Source of the DNA: Poecilobothrus nobilitatus
Lineage: Eukaryota; Arthropoda; Insecta; Diptera; Dolichopodidae
Direction of reading: 5' to 3'
Assembly: GCA_947095535.1 (NCBI GenBank)
Contig: OX352772.1
Coordinates: forward strand, 215,440,222 to 215,504,221
Length of the DNA: 64,000 bases
Under the pieces are notes generated by a model. That model saw nothing but the letters and a program-made list of their open reading frames with translations, was not told the DNA's origin and ran no database searches. This document shows, one piece after another, positions 12,241 to 23,120 of the stretch. Each line of letters starts with the position of its first letter. Within the stretch, counting starts at the first letter, position 1. The translations under genes and the position numbers were made by a program.

Positions 12241-12905
12241 TTTTCTACTCTTGTTGGTTTTGGAGATATGCTCTGTTGCTATTGTGCTCGTTCGAAAGTT
12301 TCCAAAATACGAACCCATGGTCCAAATTTTCTCCAATGTCAGTTTCCAATTTTACAGAAAAGGAAACATAAAAGAACACCCTTTGTACTAAAAATAAAGG
12401 TTCTATCTTTGTTGGTTATGGAGATATACTCGTTTGCTCTGGAGCTCGTTCTGAAGCTTCCAAGATCCGAACTAATGAACCAAATCCTTCCAAATTTCAG
12501 AAACATAAATCAAACGCGAAGGAACATCATTGTACTCAATTTCAAGGTTCTATCTTTTTGGTTTTGGAAATGATCTCGTTTGCTCCGGAAACATTCAAAA
12601 TTTTCCAGAAGCCGAACCCATGAACAAATTTTGGCCAAATTGAAACTCAGTATTCCTTTCATAATTAACAAGCTACTATGTAAATTTCATCAAGATAGCT
12701 TTACTAATTTTTGAGCTATCGTGCGAACTGACGGACATCGTTAAATCGACTCAGAAGGTGATCCTGATTCTGATTATATATACATGTCCATAACTAACTC
12801 GCTTCCTTTTGGTGGTTAATCTCCATAAAAAAATTAATATAGCCTTTACTTTAGGTGTAGGGTATAATAAGTAAAATGATATAAAAAATAAAAAAAAACA
12901 TAGAT
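12241..12905 (-). repeat. Family A Helitron-like repeat with ~148-bp internal tandem units
   Basis: Three units containing 'ttggttttggagatatgctc', 'gctcgttcgaaagtttcc' and 'gaacccatgg' follow each other at about 148-bp spacing. Then come 'tttcatcaagatagcttt' and 'aactgacggacatcgtta', and the end 'ttaggtgtagggtataat' near 12850. Relative to copies at 47034 and 51796 it is reverse-oriented, lacking the far terminus. Structure and the GTCY-type segment match dipteran DINE-1/mini-me elements with central tandem repeats. Open frames inside the units are shadows. Confidence 0.7.
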
Positions 12906-13860
12906 AGATGTTCTTTTTTTTTTTTTTATACGAAACATTTTTATTTAACAACTATCAAGTATTGTTATACACGATATTAAGTTAATATTTATCACAGTTT
13001 TTTAAATTGACAGGTGGTGAGTGTTGACACATCTTTCACAAATCGTTCATTTATTTAGATATTGTTAAATCTGCTAGATAAATAGTGTGGATGATATCTT
13101 TTTAACTGCCTATTTGAAACTGATGTTAGAAGTTGTTGTGCATATTGATTTAGATGAGTTTCAAGTCTTTTTTGATATGCCAGGCTTCACATCATCATTT
13201 CATCATTTCTGAAGAACCATGGTGCATTCACAAACTTTCTAAGGATTTTCGACTGAAATCTTTCCAAGATCTCAATATTTGATGAACTAGCTGCCAAATG
13301 CCCAATAGAAAATGGAAATGGAAAAATCCCGAAAAAAAAAATCCCGAATGATTTAAAATCTTGAAAAAAAAATTCCGTAATAATTTTAATTCAAGATTCT
13401 CACTTGAAATATTATTTCTATTTCAATAATCTGGTCACTCTTTTTTTATGTAAAAAATGATTTTAATGAAGTTTCTTGTAAACAAATAATATGAACCGGT
13501 TTGCTTGCTATCATATCATCAAAATTCGTAATATATTATGTATTTTTATTTACGTTTGTTTTTTTAAACATGCTACTAATCAATTGTTATAAAATAAAAG
13601 AAATTACAACTAATAAAAATAATTTACTTATATTTAATAATAATAATAATATAAATAATTGTTTATATATTTGCAATATATTTATGGTCTTGAATGTTAT
13701 TTAATTATTAACATCAGTGGTGAATCAAGGAATTTCTATTCAAATATAAGTACATAATAATATATAAAAAAATTATTATATAATGACAGAGTTTTGATAA
13801 TTTGTTTAAGGCAAGTTTGGGAGTCGACCTCACGTTTTTGTAAGTTGTGTTGTTGAAATA
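12906..13860. other. A+T-rich gap, no gene seen
   Basis: The region contains T-runs, a duplicated 'aaaaatcccgaa' low-complexity patch near 13320-13380, and A+T-rich open frames with Asn/Ile/Leu composition that look spurious. I see no motif, repeat unit or terminus I can name. Confidence 0.4.
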
Positions 13861-13863
13861 TGT

Positions 13864-14200
13864 ATGTAAAAATATAATTAGGAAGGACTTTAGAGTTGGT
13901 AATAAAATCAGAGTTATACGATTTTTCAAAAATACATATATACATATTATCTATTATACATATGTGAGATTGTGCATTAGGAGGGATTTTTAAATTGGAT
14001 TAAAAATCAGGGTTTTCCCTTTTTCCAGAATATTTATATATATGTTTTGTGAGATTCTGAATTAGGAGGCAGTTTAGAGTTGGATTCAAAATCAGGATTG
14101 CCGCTTTTCGCGGAATATTTATACATATGTATACGTGAGATTCTGAATTAGGAGGGATTTTAGAGTTGGATTCAAAATCAGGGTTTCACTAATTTGTTTA
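13864..14200. repeat. Tandem repeat, ~86-bp unit, about 3-4 copies
   Basis: Units start with 'gtgagattctgaattaggag' (or a close variant) at about 13964, 14049 and 14135. Each contains 'gagttggattcaaaatcagg' and 'gaatatttatacatatg'. A more diverged unit precedes at about 13870. The last copies are most alike. The array adjoins the truncated LINE at 14262. Confidence 0.8.
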
Positions 14201-14261
14201 GCGGGATTTTGGGTGTGTGGTCTGAGAATATATCTAAGCACGACTTAGACTTTAAGGATTT

Positions 14262-15062
14262 CATCAAAAGTCAATCAACTCCGGTATCTTATTTCTATCA
14301 CTTGGCCAACATGTTGGCTGACCTGTTGAGGCATAGGTTAGTTTGCAAAATTCCATGGCCATAAAAAGCTGACGTCCTTTTTGTGTTGTTAAGCGAGATC
14401 CCCAGAGTGTGTGTTTGGCATTGTAATCTCTGATCTTTTGGGCCAAGTCACTTATAAAATTTAATATATTGTTCTTTGTTGACAACATGTGTAGGTGGGC
14501 AATATAATGCTGAAATAGTAAGTGGTCCATTTCAATCTTCTACGTTTATACTTGTTGCTTGTAGGTATTCCTCTTTACATTTTGCTTTTTCAAAGTATTT
14601 GATTGAAGTTTTGATTATTATCGCTGAACCCCCATGTGTAGTGCCATCCTGATGTTTAGTGTCATATATTTTGTACCCACGAATGTTAAAGTCACTCTTA
14701 TTTGTAAAGTGGGTTTCTGCGACTAGCATAATATCTACTTTATGTTCTACAAAGAAACTCCTAAGTTCGAGTGCGTGCTGGCTTAGCCCATTTGCATTCC
14801 ATACGGCAATATTTAGAAGCTTAGGCATTTTTTGTGAAGTTTGTAACTAGTGTATTTAAAAGGTTTATCATGGGTGCAATCTAACCTAGTACTTTTTTTA
14901 GCATAGATTTGATTTCTTTTGTGTCATCTGGAATAATTTCTGTAGGTTGTTGTAAGTAAACGAATTGATTTTTCGACGTTGAATCTGTAGACAAAAGTTG
15001 AGTCTCGATTTGGTTATTCTTAGCAGCCCGAGAATAGCTTTCACCAGGACAAACTTTTTGGT
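14262..15062 (-). pseudogene. Jockey-type LINE fragment: end of ORF1 and ORF2 endonuclease
   Basis: On the minus strand, 14881-15062 encodes the end of an ORF1 (gag-like) reading into an ATG/TAA overlap near 14826-14828. There the stop of ORF1 overlaps the start of ORF2, a common Jockey layout. ORF2 then begins with NIAVWNANGLSQHALELR, followed by DIMLVAETHF, GYKIYDTKHQDG and GGSAIIIK, the endonuclease pattern. A frame break occurs at about 14530. The next piece holds YNAKHTLWGSR, with the Asn/His of this motif present. Everything beyond the endonuclease is missing, so both ends are truncated. Confidence 0.75.
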
Positions 15063-15084
15063 TGGCTAGTTAGTGCTGTTAGTA

Positions 15085-15368
15085 GATAATATTCTTGATA
15101 GTATAATTTTTGTAAGAAATATTTCTTCTGTTTTCTCTTTATATAAATTCAAGAATATTGTTGGATAATAAATAACTTTTCTCTTTTTCTTTAAATGTAC
15201 TAATACATGTAAACTTTTTTATCTCCTGAGCGAGGGAATTATATAACTGGATGCCAGATTCAAATATTCTTTGTGCCGCGACCGCAGTTGATGCGCGTTG
15301 TGGCCTTACATTGTTCCTGTTTCTCGTGTTGAATCTCTAAGAATAATTCTTTATTAAAATGGTATTAA
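15085..15368 (-). pseudogene. LINE 3' coding fragment, copy 1 of a duplicated unit
   Basis: The reverse strand encodes a C-terminal stretch of the type found at the end of Jockey-like ORF2 (…IFKSGIQLY…, FKEKGKSYLL-like). The same sequence lies at 17950-18235, including 'ctcctgagcga' and 'gttcctgtttctcgtgttga'. Both copies end at 'attaaaatggtattaaaa'. In copy 1 a SINE follows; in copy 2 the RTE fragment follows directly. Confidence 0.65.
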
Positions 15369-15370
15369 AA

Positions 15371-15578
15371 CGATCTTCGATCATCTGACTCATGGCGCAG
15401 TGGTTAAGTCGCCAACCTTTCAATCGAAGGGTCTTGGGTTTAAACCCCGGTCAGGTCATAAATAAAACCTTTTTTTAGTCAGTAAGAATGGGTTTAGTCA
15501 GTAAGAATCTGACATTACCAAGGGGGAAATTCTTGGTGTCTTTGGAAGATTCCCACCTCCCTTAGGAAAAAAAAAAAT
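15371..15578 (+). mobile_element. tRNA-derived SINE
   Basis: A tRNA-like head carries an A box (tggcgcagtgg, 15393-15403) and a B box (gggtttaaacccc, 15436-15448). Box spacing is normal for RNA polymerase III internal promoters. An anticodon-like hairpin with a CCTT/AAGG stem sits between the boxes. The acceptor ends pair only weakly (GAC/GTC plus mismatches), so this is not a functional tRNA. A body of about 100 bp ('gggggaaattcttggtgtct') follows, ending in an A-run at 15569-15578. The matching locus at 18232-18240 lacks it. Confidence 0.75.
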
Positions 15579-15579
15579 A

Positions 15580-15772
15580 TGTGATTTGTCATTTGAAAAC
15601 AGAGTTTGTTTTGAAAAAATGGAAGTGGTTAGGACACACACTCAGAAAGGCGCCAAACACTGTAGCTGGATAAGCATTAGAGTGGAACCCACAGGGCAAA
15701 AGAAAAATAGGAAGATCACGCATGACATGGAGGACAACAATATCGAAAGAAATAGAAGAGAACGGTAAACTA
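15580..15772 (+). pseudogene. RTE-type LINE C-terminal fragment, copy 1
   Basis: In one frame the DNA encodes [12 protein letters not shown], then ALEWNPQGKRKIGR, then a TWRTTISKEIEENGK block. This is the highly recognisable C-terminal tail of RTE-clade LINE ORF2 proteins (WIGHTLR...GKRRRGRP...TW). One in-frame stop follows the VAG residues. The fragment ends abruptly at 15772, where an errantiviral env fragment begins. A second copy is at 18240-18535. Confidence 0.8.
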
Positions 15773-15775
15773 ACA

Positions 15776-16234
15776 GCACAATATACCTCAACAATTTCAA
15801 TGGAACACTCCAAACAAACGATACCGTAAGAAATCTTAATGGCAATTTTGTAATTAAATATCACAATGAAACAATACAAATCAAGAATTGAACATATACC
15901 AACAGGGAAACTCAAACATCGTAAATCATTTTATCATCCACAATGAATGGCAATTACTCACAGGAAAAAATGAAGATAAACTTAGAATATTACACAACAC
16001 CTGAACAATGTCAAAGATATAAGTGAACTTTTTCCGGCTTCAATGAACACCTGACGCTACATTTGCCTTAATCATCATTGCAGTGTTAATAGTATCCTTC
16101 CTGAGCCAAACTTAAGAGCCATATCATTAAGGTTCAAATCCCTTAAAAAAATGCAATAATCAAAGAAATTGATTCACCTTCAATAAAGTTAAATTCTGAT
16201 CTTTCAACCAATAAAGTAAAATTTCTGATCTTTT
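15776..16234 (+). pseudogene. Errantivirus env C-terminal fragment
   Basis: The first ~110 bases read as an extracellular env segment with two Asn-X-Thr sites (NGT, NDT). A block shared with 12107-12250 follows. Near 16058-16105 comes a hydrophobic run (LIIIAVLIVSFLS) that fits the membrane anchor. A purine tract and LTR-like start follow directly, as expected downstream of env. Frameshifts and stops are frequent. Assignment rests on order (ectodomain, anchor, polypurine tract) and similarity of style to the env at 38282-39690. Confidence 0.5.
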
Positions 16235-16640
16235 AAGGAGGGAAGAGTTAAATCACCATATAACACATGCCTTCAATCAGATAAATTAGCATATTTTTTA
16301 TGTGAAATATTCACTCGAGAAAATTTTATTTTATTATTTCCATGAAGCAATAAATCCTCAACAAGCATTGATGGATAAGAATTTAGGTTAAAGTTAGCAA
16401 TTAAGTCACATTTTAAGTTTTTACTTTGAATAAGTAATAACTTTTAATAAAAGTCGACATTTAGGGTATATTTTGCTTTGGGTACATTGAAAATCCTATA
16501 TAATGGTACCTAGTGACGTCACCTATGTTTCGTGGAACATGCTTTTGGCATAACAGTAATTTAATGGTCAAATTGACTATTTTAAAATTTTTCTAACCTT
16601 TTATAGTATTTTATAAAACCGTTATATTTTCATCTACGAT
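16235..16640 (+). mobile_element. Polypurine tract and probable LTR start of an errantivirus fragment
   Basis: The tract aaggagggaag (16235-16245) is followed at 16246 by AGTTA, the terminal sequence of Gypsy-type errantivirus LTRs. Beyond this the sequence is A+T-rich with no landmark, and the LTR's far end is not identifiable before the family A repeat begins near 16640. The LTR call is inference from the PPT-AGTTA junction. Confidence 0.4.
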
Positions 16641-17949
16641 ACTGGAACCCAAGCAACTCGAATGTCGGGAACGTAAAAGAGGCATTCTTTAACACACTTG
16701 TACAAAGTTTCAAGTTCCTATCTTTATTAATTTCGAAGATATGCTTGTCCCTAGCCCTTGAGAGGGGTGTGTTACATACCCGAATTGCCACTTTAATTCA
16801 TGAAATCCTTCTCAGGGAGATAGAGAAAACATTGCAAAACACTTTTGTACCAATTTTAAAGGTGCTATCTTTTTCCTTTTGGAGGTGCACTCGTTTGTTG
16901 TTTGGCTAATTCGGAAGTCCCCAAAATCCGAACACATGGTCCAAATCATTTCAAATGTCAATTTTAAATTTTAAAGGAAACAATCTTTATTGGTTTTGGA
17001 GATATGTTCGTTTGTTCTGGGGATCTTTCGGGAACCTCTAAAAACCGATGGTAGAAATCTTCTCATGGTAGAAATCCTCTCAAATTTCAGAGACATAAAG
17101 AAAACATGCCAGAACACCATTGTACTAAATTTAAAGGTTCTACTTTTGCTGGTTTTGAAAATATGCTCTGTTGCTATTGCGCTCGTTCGAAAGTTTCCAA
17201 AATACGAACCCATGGTCTAAATTTTCTCCAATGTCAGTTTCCAATTTTACAGAAAAGGAAACATAACAGAACACTCTTTGTTTTAAAAAAAATAAGTTTC
17301 TATCTTTGTTGGTTATGGAGATAAATTCGTTTGCTCTGGGGCTCGTTCGGAAGCTTCCAAAATTCGAACTCATGGGCTAAATCCTCTCAAATTTCAGAGA
17401 CATAAACAAAACATTAAAGAACACCCATCTACCAAATTTAAAAATCCTATACATTTGTTGTTTTTGGAGATAATCTCGTTTATTTCAAGCTCGCTCGGAA
17501 GCTTTCAAAATCCGAGTACATGGACCAAATCTTCTCAATTTTCAGAAACATAAATCAAACATGAAGGTAAGACATTGTTCCAAATTTCAACGTTCTATTA
17601 TTTTGGTTTTGGAAATAAACTCGTTTGCTCCGGAAACATTCAAGTTCTTCCAGAAGCCGAACCCATGGACAAATTTTGGCCAAATTGAAACTCAGTATTC
17701 CTTTCATAATTAGCAACCTACTATGTAAATTTTATCAAGATAGCTTCGCTAATTTTTGAACTATCGTGCGGAATGACGGACATCATTAAATCGACTCAGA
17801 AGGTGATCCTGATTCAGATTATATATACATGTCCATATCTAACTCGCTTTGGTGGTTACAAACTCCATACCAAAGTTAATATACCCTATACTTTAGGTGT
17901 AGGGTATAATAAATAAAATAATATAAAAATAAAAAAAAGCAACATAGAT
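16641..17949 (-). repeat. Family A Helitron-like repeat, near full length, reversed
   Basis: The left part (16640-16800) matches the inverted right end of the copy at 47034-48012 ('taatttcgaagatatgct'). About six ~148-bp internal units follow, each with 'gctcgttcgga', 'ttccaaaat' and 'cagagacataaa'. The GTCY-related segment and the terminal 'ttaggtgtagggtataata' near 17895 close the element. Its right flank 'aacatagatagatgttctt' also flanks the copy at 12241-12905, implying that the two are related by duplication. Confidence 0.75.
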
Positions 17950-18235
17950 AGATGTTCTTGATAATATAATTTTTGTAAGAAAAATTTCTTCTTTTTTCTT
18001 TTTGTATAGGTTCAAGAATATTGTTGTATAATAAATAACTTTTCCCTTTTTCTTTAAATTTACTAATAAATGTAATATTTTTTATCTCCTGAGCGACAGA
18101 AATATATAACTGGATGCCAGACTTAAATATTCTTTGTGCCGTGACCGTAGTAGATGCGCGTTGTGCCTTTACATTGTTCCTGTTTCTCGTGTTGAATTCC
18201 TAAGAATAATTCTTTATTAAAATGGTATTAAAAAG
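17950..18235 (-). pseudogene. LINE 3' coding fragment, copy 2 of a duplicated unit
   Basis: Near-identical in order and content to 15085-15368, including 'taactggatgccaga' and 'gatgcgcgttgtg'. It ends at 'aatggtattaaaa' and runs directly into the RTE fragment at 18240, without the SINE that separates them in copy 1. Confidence 0.65.
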
Positions 18236-18239
18236 AGCT

Positions 18240-18535
18240 ATGGATTTGTCATTTTGAAAACAGAGTCTGTTTTGAAAAAATGGAAGTGGTTAGGACACAC
18301 ACTCAGAAAGGCACCAAACACTATAGCTCGACAAGCATTAGGGTGGAACACATAGGACAAAAGAAAAATAGGAAGACCACGCATAACATTGGGGATAAAG
18401 TGTAGATAAAGTAAAGACAACAATATCGAAAGAAATAGAAGAGAACGGTAAACTATGGGCAGAAATAAAACAAATGGCACAAAACAGAGCACGATGGAGA
18501 AGCTATGTGAAAGCCCTATGTTGACTAAGGGAATA
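18240..18535 (+). pseudogene. RTE-type LINE C-terminal fragment, copy 2
   Basis: Longer than copy 1. It encodes [20 protein letters not shown], then KRKIGRPR, an SKEIEENGKLWAEIKQM block and QNRARWRSYVKAL with a final stop near 18525. This is the full C-terminal tail of RTE-clade ORF2. A frameshift lies around 18360-18420, where 'aaagtgtagataaagtaaag' interrupts the ITLG/TTIS join. The 3' end is at about 18535, before an A-rich stretch. Confidence 0.8.
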
Positions 18536-18544
18536 AAAGAAGTA

Positions 18545-18700
18545 AAAAAATAAAAATAACACCTAGAAATTTTTTAATATTATCAACTTCTTCTAAAATT
18601 TCATCACCAACTTTAATTCTCATCTTATTAAAAATTCTGCGAAATGATTTGAAGCTAATTATTTTTGTTTTGGATGTATGCATAGCTATGCTATTATTCG
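18545..18700 (-). pseudogene. LINE reverse transcriptase C-terminal scrap
   Basis: The minus strand encodes a segment with SKTKIISFKS, IKVGDEILEEVDNIKKFLGV. This corresponds to the post-palm part of Jockey-like RTs (asn/ser-KT-x-hydrophobic, then 'KFLGV'). It is isolated and about 50 codons long. It may belong to the LINE at 18740-20132, displaced by rearrangement, since that copy lacks a clear equivalent. Confidence 0.5.
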
Positions 18701-18739
18701 AAAAGTATTAATAAATCATGTCCAATTTTTCTAATGACA

Positions 18740-20132
18740 GATGTTTTCTCTTTTTTTTTTTTTTTTTTTATTATTCATTTATTTTTACCATATCTTTACC
18801 ATATAAAATAAAATAACATTTTTTTTTTTTTACATATAGTTTCTAGTTTACACTTACACTAGTTTCTTATTTCTTTATTTGTTAACTGCGATGTAAACAA
18901 AACATACTGTTTTGGTATGAAACATCACAAATTAGCTCCATAATTGAATAAAAATATACAAATATAAATTAATACAGTTAAACGTATATAGATACAATTA
19001 AGAAAATATATTTTATGGCATATAAATAATGCTATGTTGATTTTTCACTCCTGCATTATATTGGCCCTTAGTGAGAAGTTATTTTTCATTAAATACTTTA
19101 GTTTTTTAATAAAAACATCTAAATTTGAACATTCTTTTAAGCTGGTAGCTTATTATGAGCCCATATAGCTGAAGTAATAAAACTATTACGTGATAGCTCA
19201 GTTCTTGATTTTTCATGATTTAAATGGCTTGTATTGTAACTGTGAACAGTATTTCTTTTAGTAATCACAATATTTTTTTTGTAAATCCCTTTTTCCAACT
19301 TGAAAATTAATTTGGATTTTTCTAAAACAATGAGTTCAGATAACTTTAGGTAACCCGTTCGTATGAAAATTTCTTTTGTTGGGGTCAGCCAGTTCAATTT
19401 GTGCAAGCTTTTTATAGCCTTGTTTATTAAAACACCAATTTTATCTTTCAACCATAATGAACAGCTGGACCAATTACATATATTATATCTAATATGGGAA
19501 ATAATATGAACATGGTATAAACTATCAGCTGCTCTTCTGCTCAGAACGATCCCACTTCTTTTGATGGCACCCAACAAGGGCACAATTTTTTTGACTAGTT
19601 TATTAATATGATCTTCCTATTTTAGCTTTTCATCGATTACAACACCTAGATATTTATATGAAGTAACTCTTTGTATTTCATCCTTATTTACAAACAGTTT
19701 TGAATTTATATCAATCTTATTTTTTATTTTTATTCTATACATTTAGTTTTTTCAGCATTTATTGTTTATTTGTTACCTTTAAGCCATTTATTGTATTTCA
19801 ACAAGTCAGCATTTATTAGTCTTTCTAATTCAGCACAAGTTGAAGCATTATAAACAAGTAGAGTATCATCCGCAAAGATTTTATAGTTAGCTATTAAATT
19901 AGGAAACTGAATGTTGTGAATGTAAAGCAGATATCCTTGAGGAACCCCAATATTTATTGACTTCTCATTACTTAACACTCCATTTATTTTTGTTATATGT
20001 TTTCTATTTTTTAGGTTTGATTTTAATAAATCATGAGCCGCACCCCGTATTCTAATTTCATGTAGCCTGTCAAGTAAGATGTTATGGTTCACTGTATCAA
20101 AAGCCTTTTTTAAATCAACAAATATTATTCAA
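18740..20132 (-). pseudogene. Decayed Jockey-type LINE, RT palm to C-terminus
   Basis: On the minus strand 19766-20132 holds VNHNILLDRLHEIRIRGAA preceded by a DLKKAFD-like start. NIGVPQG and the catalytic IFADDTLLVYNA follow. 19137-19583 carries the C-terminal part (LYHVHIISHIRYNICNWSS, then NKAIKSLHKLNWLTP). The region between PQG and YIHN shows a small deletion. The 3' end is marked by T-runs at 18746-18770. At the 5' side the LINE stops at 20132, where two copies of an ~30-bp A+T phrase ('ttcaattta...aagaatacaa') sit at 20136 and 20172. Confidence 0.75.
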
Positions 20133-21045
20133 TTTAATTAAGAATACAAAATTATAATTTTGTTTTGGTTTCATTCAATTTAAATAAGAATACAAAATTA
20201 TAAAAAAATTTTTTTATTATTTTATTTTATTTCCCAACAATTTCAAATTTTTTATTAAAGTATAGATAGATTTACAATTTTCTTTTTCTTTCTCTATGCT
20301 TTCTATTGGAAGTAATACAAATGCACTAATTTTTTTCTTACACTATTTTATTTTAAATAATTACATTAAAATTTTTATTGTATTATTTTAATCATAATTT
20401 TTTTTTTTGTTCTTATAACTTATAATTAACTCTATATATTTTGTTTGTATATTATTATTAATAAACTCAACTTTTTTTTTTGTAAGTAAATATATGTATA
20501 TAAATTTAGGCACCCTTATTTTTATACACAATTTGGTATAATTCATACTACCTTCAAATTTTACACAATTTAATTAATTTTTTATTCTAATTGTTCTTTT
20601 TATTATTATTATTAGCATCAATTTTTTTTTATTAAATTTTAATTTGATTTTTTTTTGTTTTATTATTTTTACTAATTTTAAATTTTTTAATTTACAAACA
20701 TTGTTTTTGTTCACAAACGTGCGGTAGAACTAAACGTCAAATGATCAAACAATGGATATCCGTCCTTTTCATACATTCATGTTTTTTGTAACATGGGGTT
20801 ATTAATGCTTAATATTAATATTTATTAATTGTTTAATATTGATTGTTAGTCTTTTAATTAAGTGCTAATTATTAACTATTTATTGATAATTGCACTCAAT
20901 ATTAAAATTTAATTAAATTTGGTTAATTTTTAATTTACTTTTTGTCTGCCAAATTGTTCTCTTTCTTTTTTTGCTTCTTTAAATACTTGCAACTTTTGGT
21001 TTTTGTATTTTTTTATTTTATTTATATAGTTTCCAACCCATTGTT
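20133..21045. other. A+T-rich gap, no gene seen
   Basis: Extremely T-rich sequence with poly-T runs and one short direct duplication at 20136/20172. Part of the right half may be the untranslated leader of the LINE starting at 21046. No open frame or terminus is recognisable. Confidence 0.4.
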
Positions 21046-23120
21046 ATTATTAATTTTTGCGTAAATTTTCGCAATGTTCGTAGTCTGAGTCAAATTTTCT
21101 AACCGTAAAAGGCCACCTTAATTCAGTAAAACCAGCAATATTAGCATTATGTGAGACCCAGGGGTTTGGCCAAGAGGCCAACTTTGTCTTTGACAATTAC
21201 TCGTTTGTCTCTTATTTTGTGCCCCATAAGGGGATCGCTCTTTATATTGGAAATTATGTCGCTTACAGCGTTCTCCATAAATATAAGTGTTCCAACCAAA
21301 TGTTCGACCACATCTGGGTAAAAATCATTGTTGTCAGGCACGTCATTCATTTATTTTATCTATACAGGTCTCCAAACTCTAGTGAACTGGAGTCTATTTC
21401 GGAGATTGAAAATCTCACCAACCAGATTAATGAAATGTTGGGATTAAATCCAAAATTTGAAATTATTGTGGCTGGTTATTTCAATATCCATAATAGAAAC
21501 TCCACTACTCCACTACTCCAATGACAATTATCTGAGTCAAAATTTAATTGGGAAACAAGTTGAGGTTTTCGCTTCAATATTCCATCTTACTCAGCTTGTT
21601 CAAATTCCCACTAGAATTGCCGACCGTACATCTCCGAATTCCCGAACATCTCCTGGACCTGTTTCTGACTTCACACCCTGAGAAATATAAGTTCTCAGTT
21701 AGCTCTCGTCTTGGTTGTTCCGATTACTGCTTGATTAATACTTACTTCGAGCTGAGCCCTCAGACCAGACAAAGCCCTGTTCCAAAAAAAATAGTATGGC
21801 GTTATAGCCATGCTAAGTGGAAAGGTTTAAATTAATTTTTTAGAGCTTTTGATTGGTGCTTGTGCCATAGCAATAGAAATATTGACTTTGAACCAATGCG
21901 ATTAGTGAAATAATTCTTCTAGGAATGAGAGCCTACATACCTCGCTCTATCAAAAGTATTAAAAGGCCATCCAAACCCTGGTTTAATCACATTTGTGCAA
22001 ATGCAATATCTAAAAAGGAGGAAGCTTTTCAAACATACAAGAATGATAGGACTGAAGCTAATAGAGCGAGACATATCGGAATCAGAAACTGGTGTAGGAG
22101 AGTTATCAACAAGCAAAAGTTCTTGCACAACAGATAGTTGAGAAGGCAACATTTGCATCTTCCCAAAAATAGCAAATCATATTGGACGTTTGCTAAGAGC
22201 CTTAAAGGTAGAATTGGCGATTTCTCATTCCCGCCTTTGGTTGAAAAAATGACAAAATTGTGTCCGATCCCAAAGAAAAAGCAGTTTTCTTTGCCAAAAA
22301 TTTCGCCTCCAACTCATCATTGCCCCAGTCAACACAAAGACCATGGATTCTTCCTGAGATTAACTGCTACTTAGGTGGAATCTGCTTCGGAACTCGTGAA
22401 GTTCTTGAAGCTCTTAATAATTTAGATACAAAAGGTCAGCCGGTCCAGATGGTATTACTGCCACAGTTTTTAAAAATATATTTTCTACTATTGCGAAATT
22501 ATCGGGCAATTTCTTCCATTTATCCCTCTCTTCAGTGCTGTTTAGTCTCTCGGAAAACTAACACTTCGATCCCAGCTTTAACTTTTCAAGAGGAAGTTTT
22601 GCAACGTACGAGTTAGCTCAACATCTTGGGCATGCAGCTAAACCAAAAATTAAGTTGGTCCAATTATATTTTTGGTATAGCTAAAGATGCAGCTAAGTTT
22701 ATGGGTTTCCTGCATCGTTGCAAAGTCTTCTTTTCATCTTCTGATCTTCTTAATATCTATAAAACATATATAAGACCTAAGATGGAGTACAATGCACATA
22801 TTTGGGCGGAAGCCTCCAAAATGGCATTGGGATTTCTGGATAAAGTGCAAAATAGAGCAATTCGCCTAATAAACAATCCCACTGTCACCTCTCCGCTCTC
22901 TCCACTCGGTCACCGTCGCCTAACACAAACTTGTCCTGTTTTATAGACGCCTTATAGGGTTGGATTCTTGCTCTAACGAGATTAAAAGTTTGATGCCCTT
23001 TGATGTTTGATTAAAAGTTTGATTATATAATGAACTGCCAACACAACTAAAACAAATTGATTCTGTAAGAATTTTTAAGGTTGAAATAATAAAATTTATG
23101 ACAAACACTAGTTTATAAGG
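21046..23120 (+). pseudogene. LINE of the 8838 family, with RT core deleted
   Basis: The endonuclease is at 21046-21524: KPAILALCETQGF, HKGIALYIGN, LYRSPNSSELES, and VAGYFNIHN, where the usual catalytic Asp is changed to Tyr. 21925-22137 holds KPWFNHICANAI. 22138-22440 corresponds to the RT N-terminus (SFPPL, GTREVLEALNNL). Between about 22500 and 22560 the sequence jumps from 'RNYRAISS' to material of the post-palm region, so the fingers/palm with the FADD motif is missing. 22626-22946 is the C-terminal region (GMQLNQKLSW, IYKTYIRPKMEYNAHIWAEA, LDKVQNRAIRLI). It is related to, but diverged from, 8838-11640. Confidence 0.75.

Noticed and set aside
15386..15457. Possible tRNA gene
   Set aside because: A and B boxes are present, but the acceptor stem pairs poorly and a SINE body with A-rich tail follows; called a SINE.
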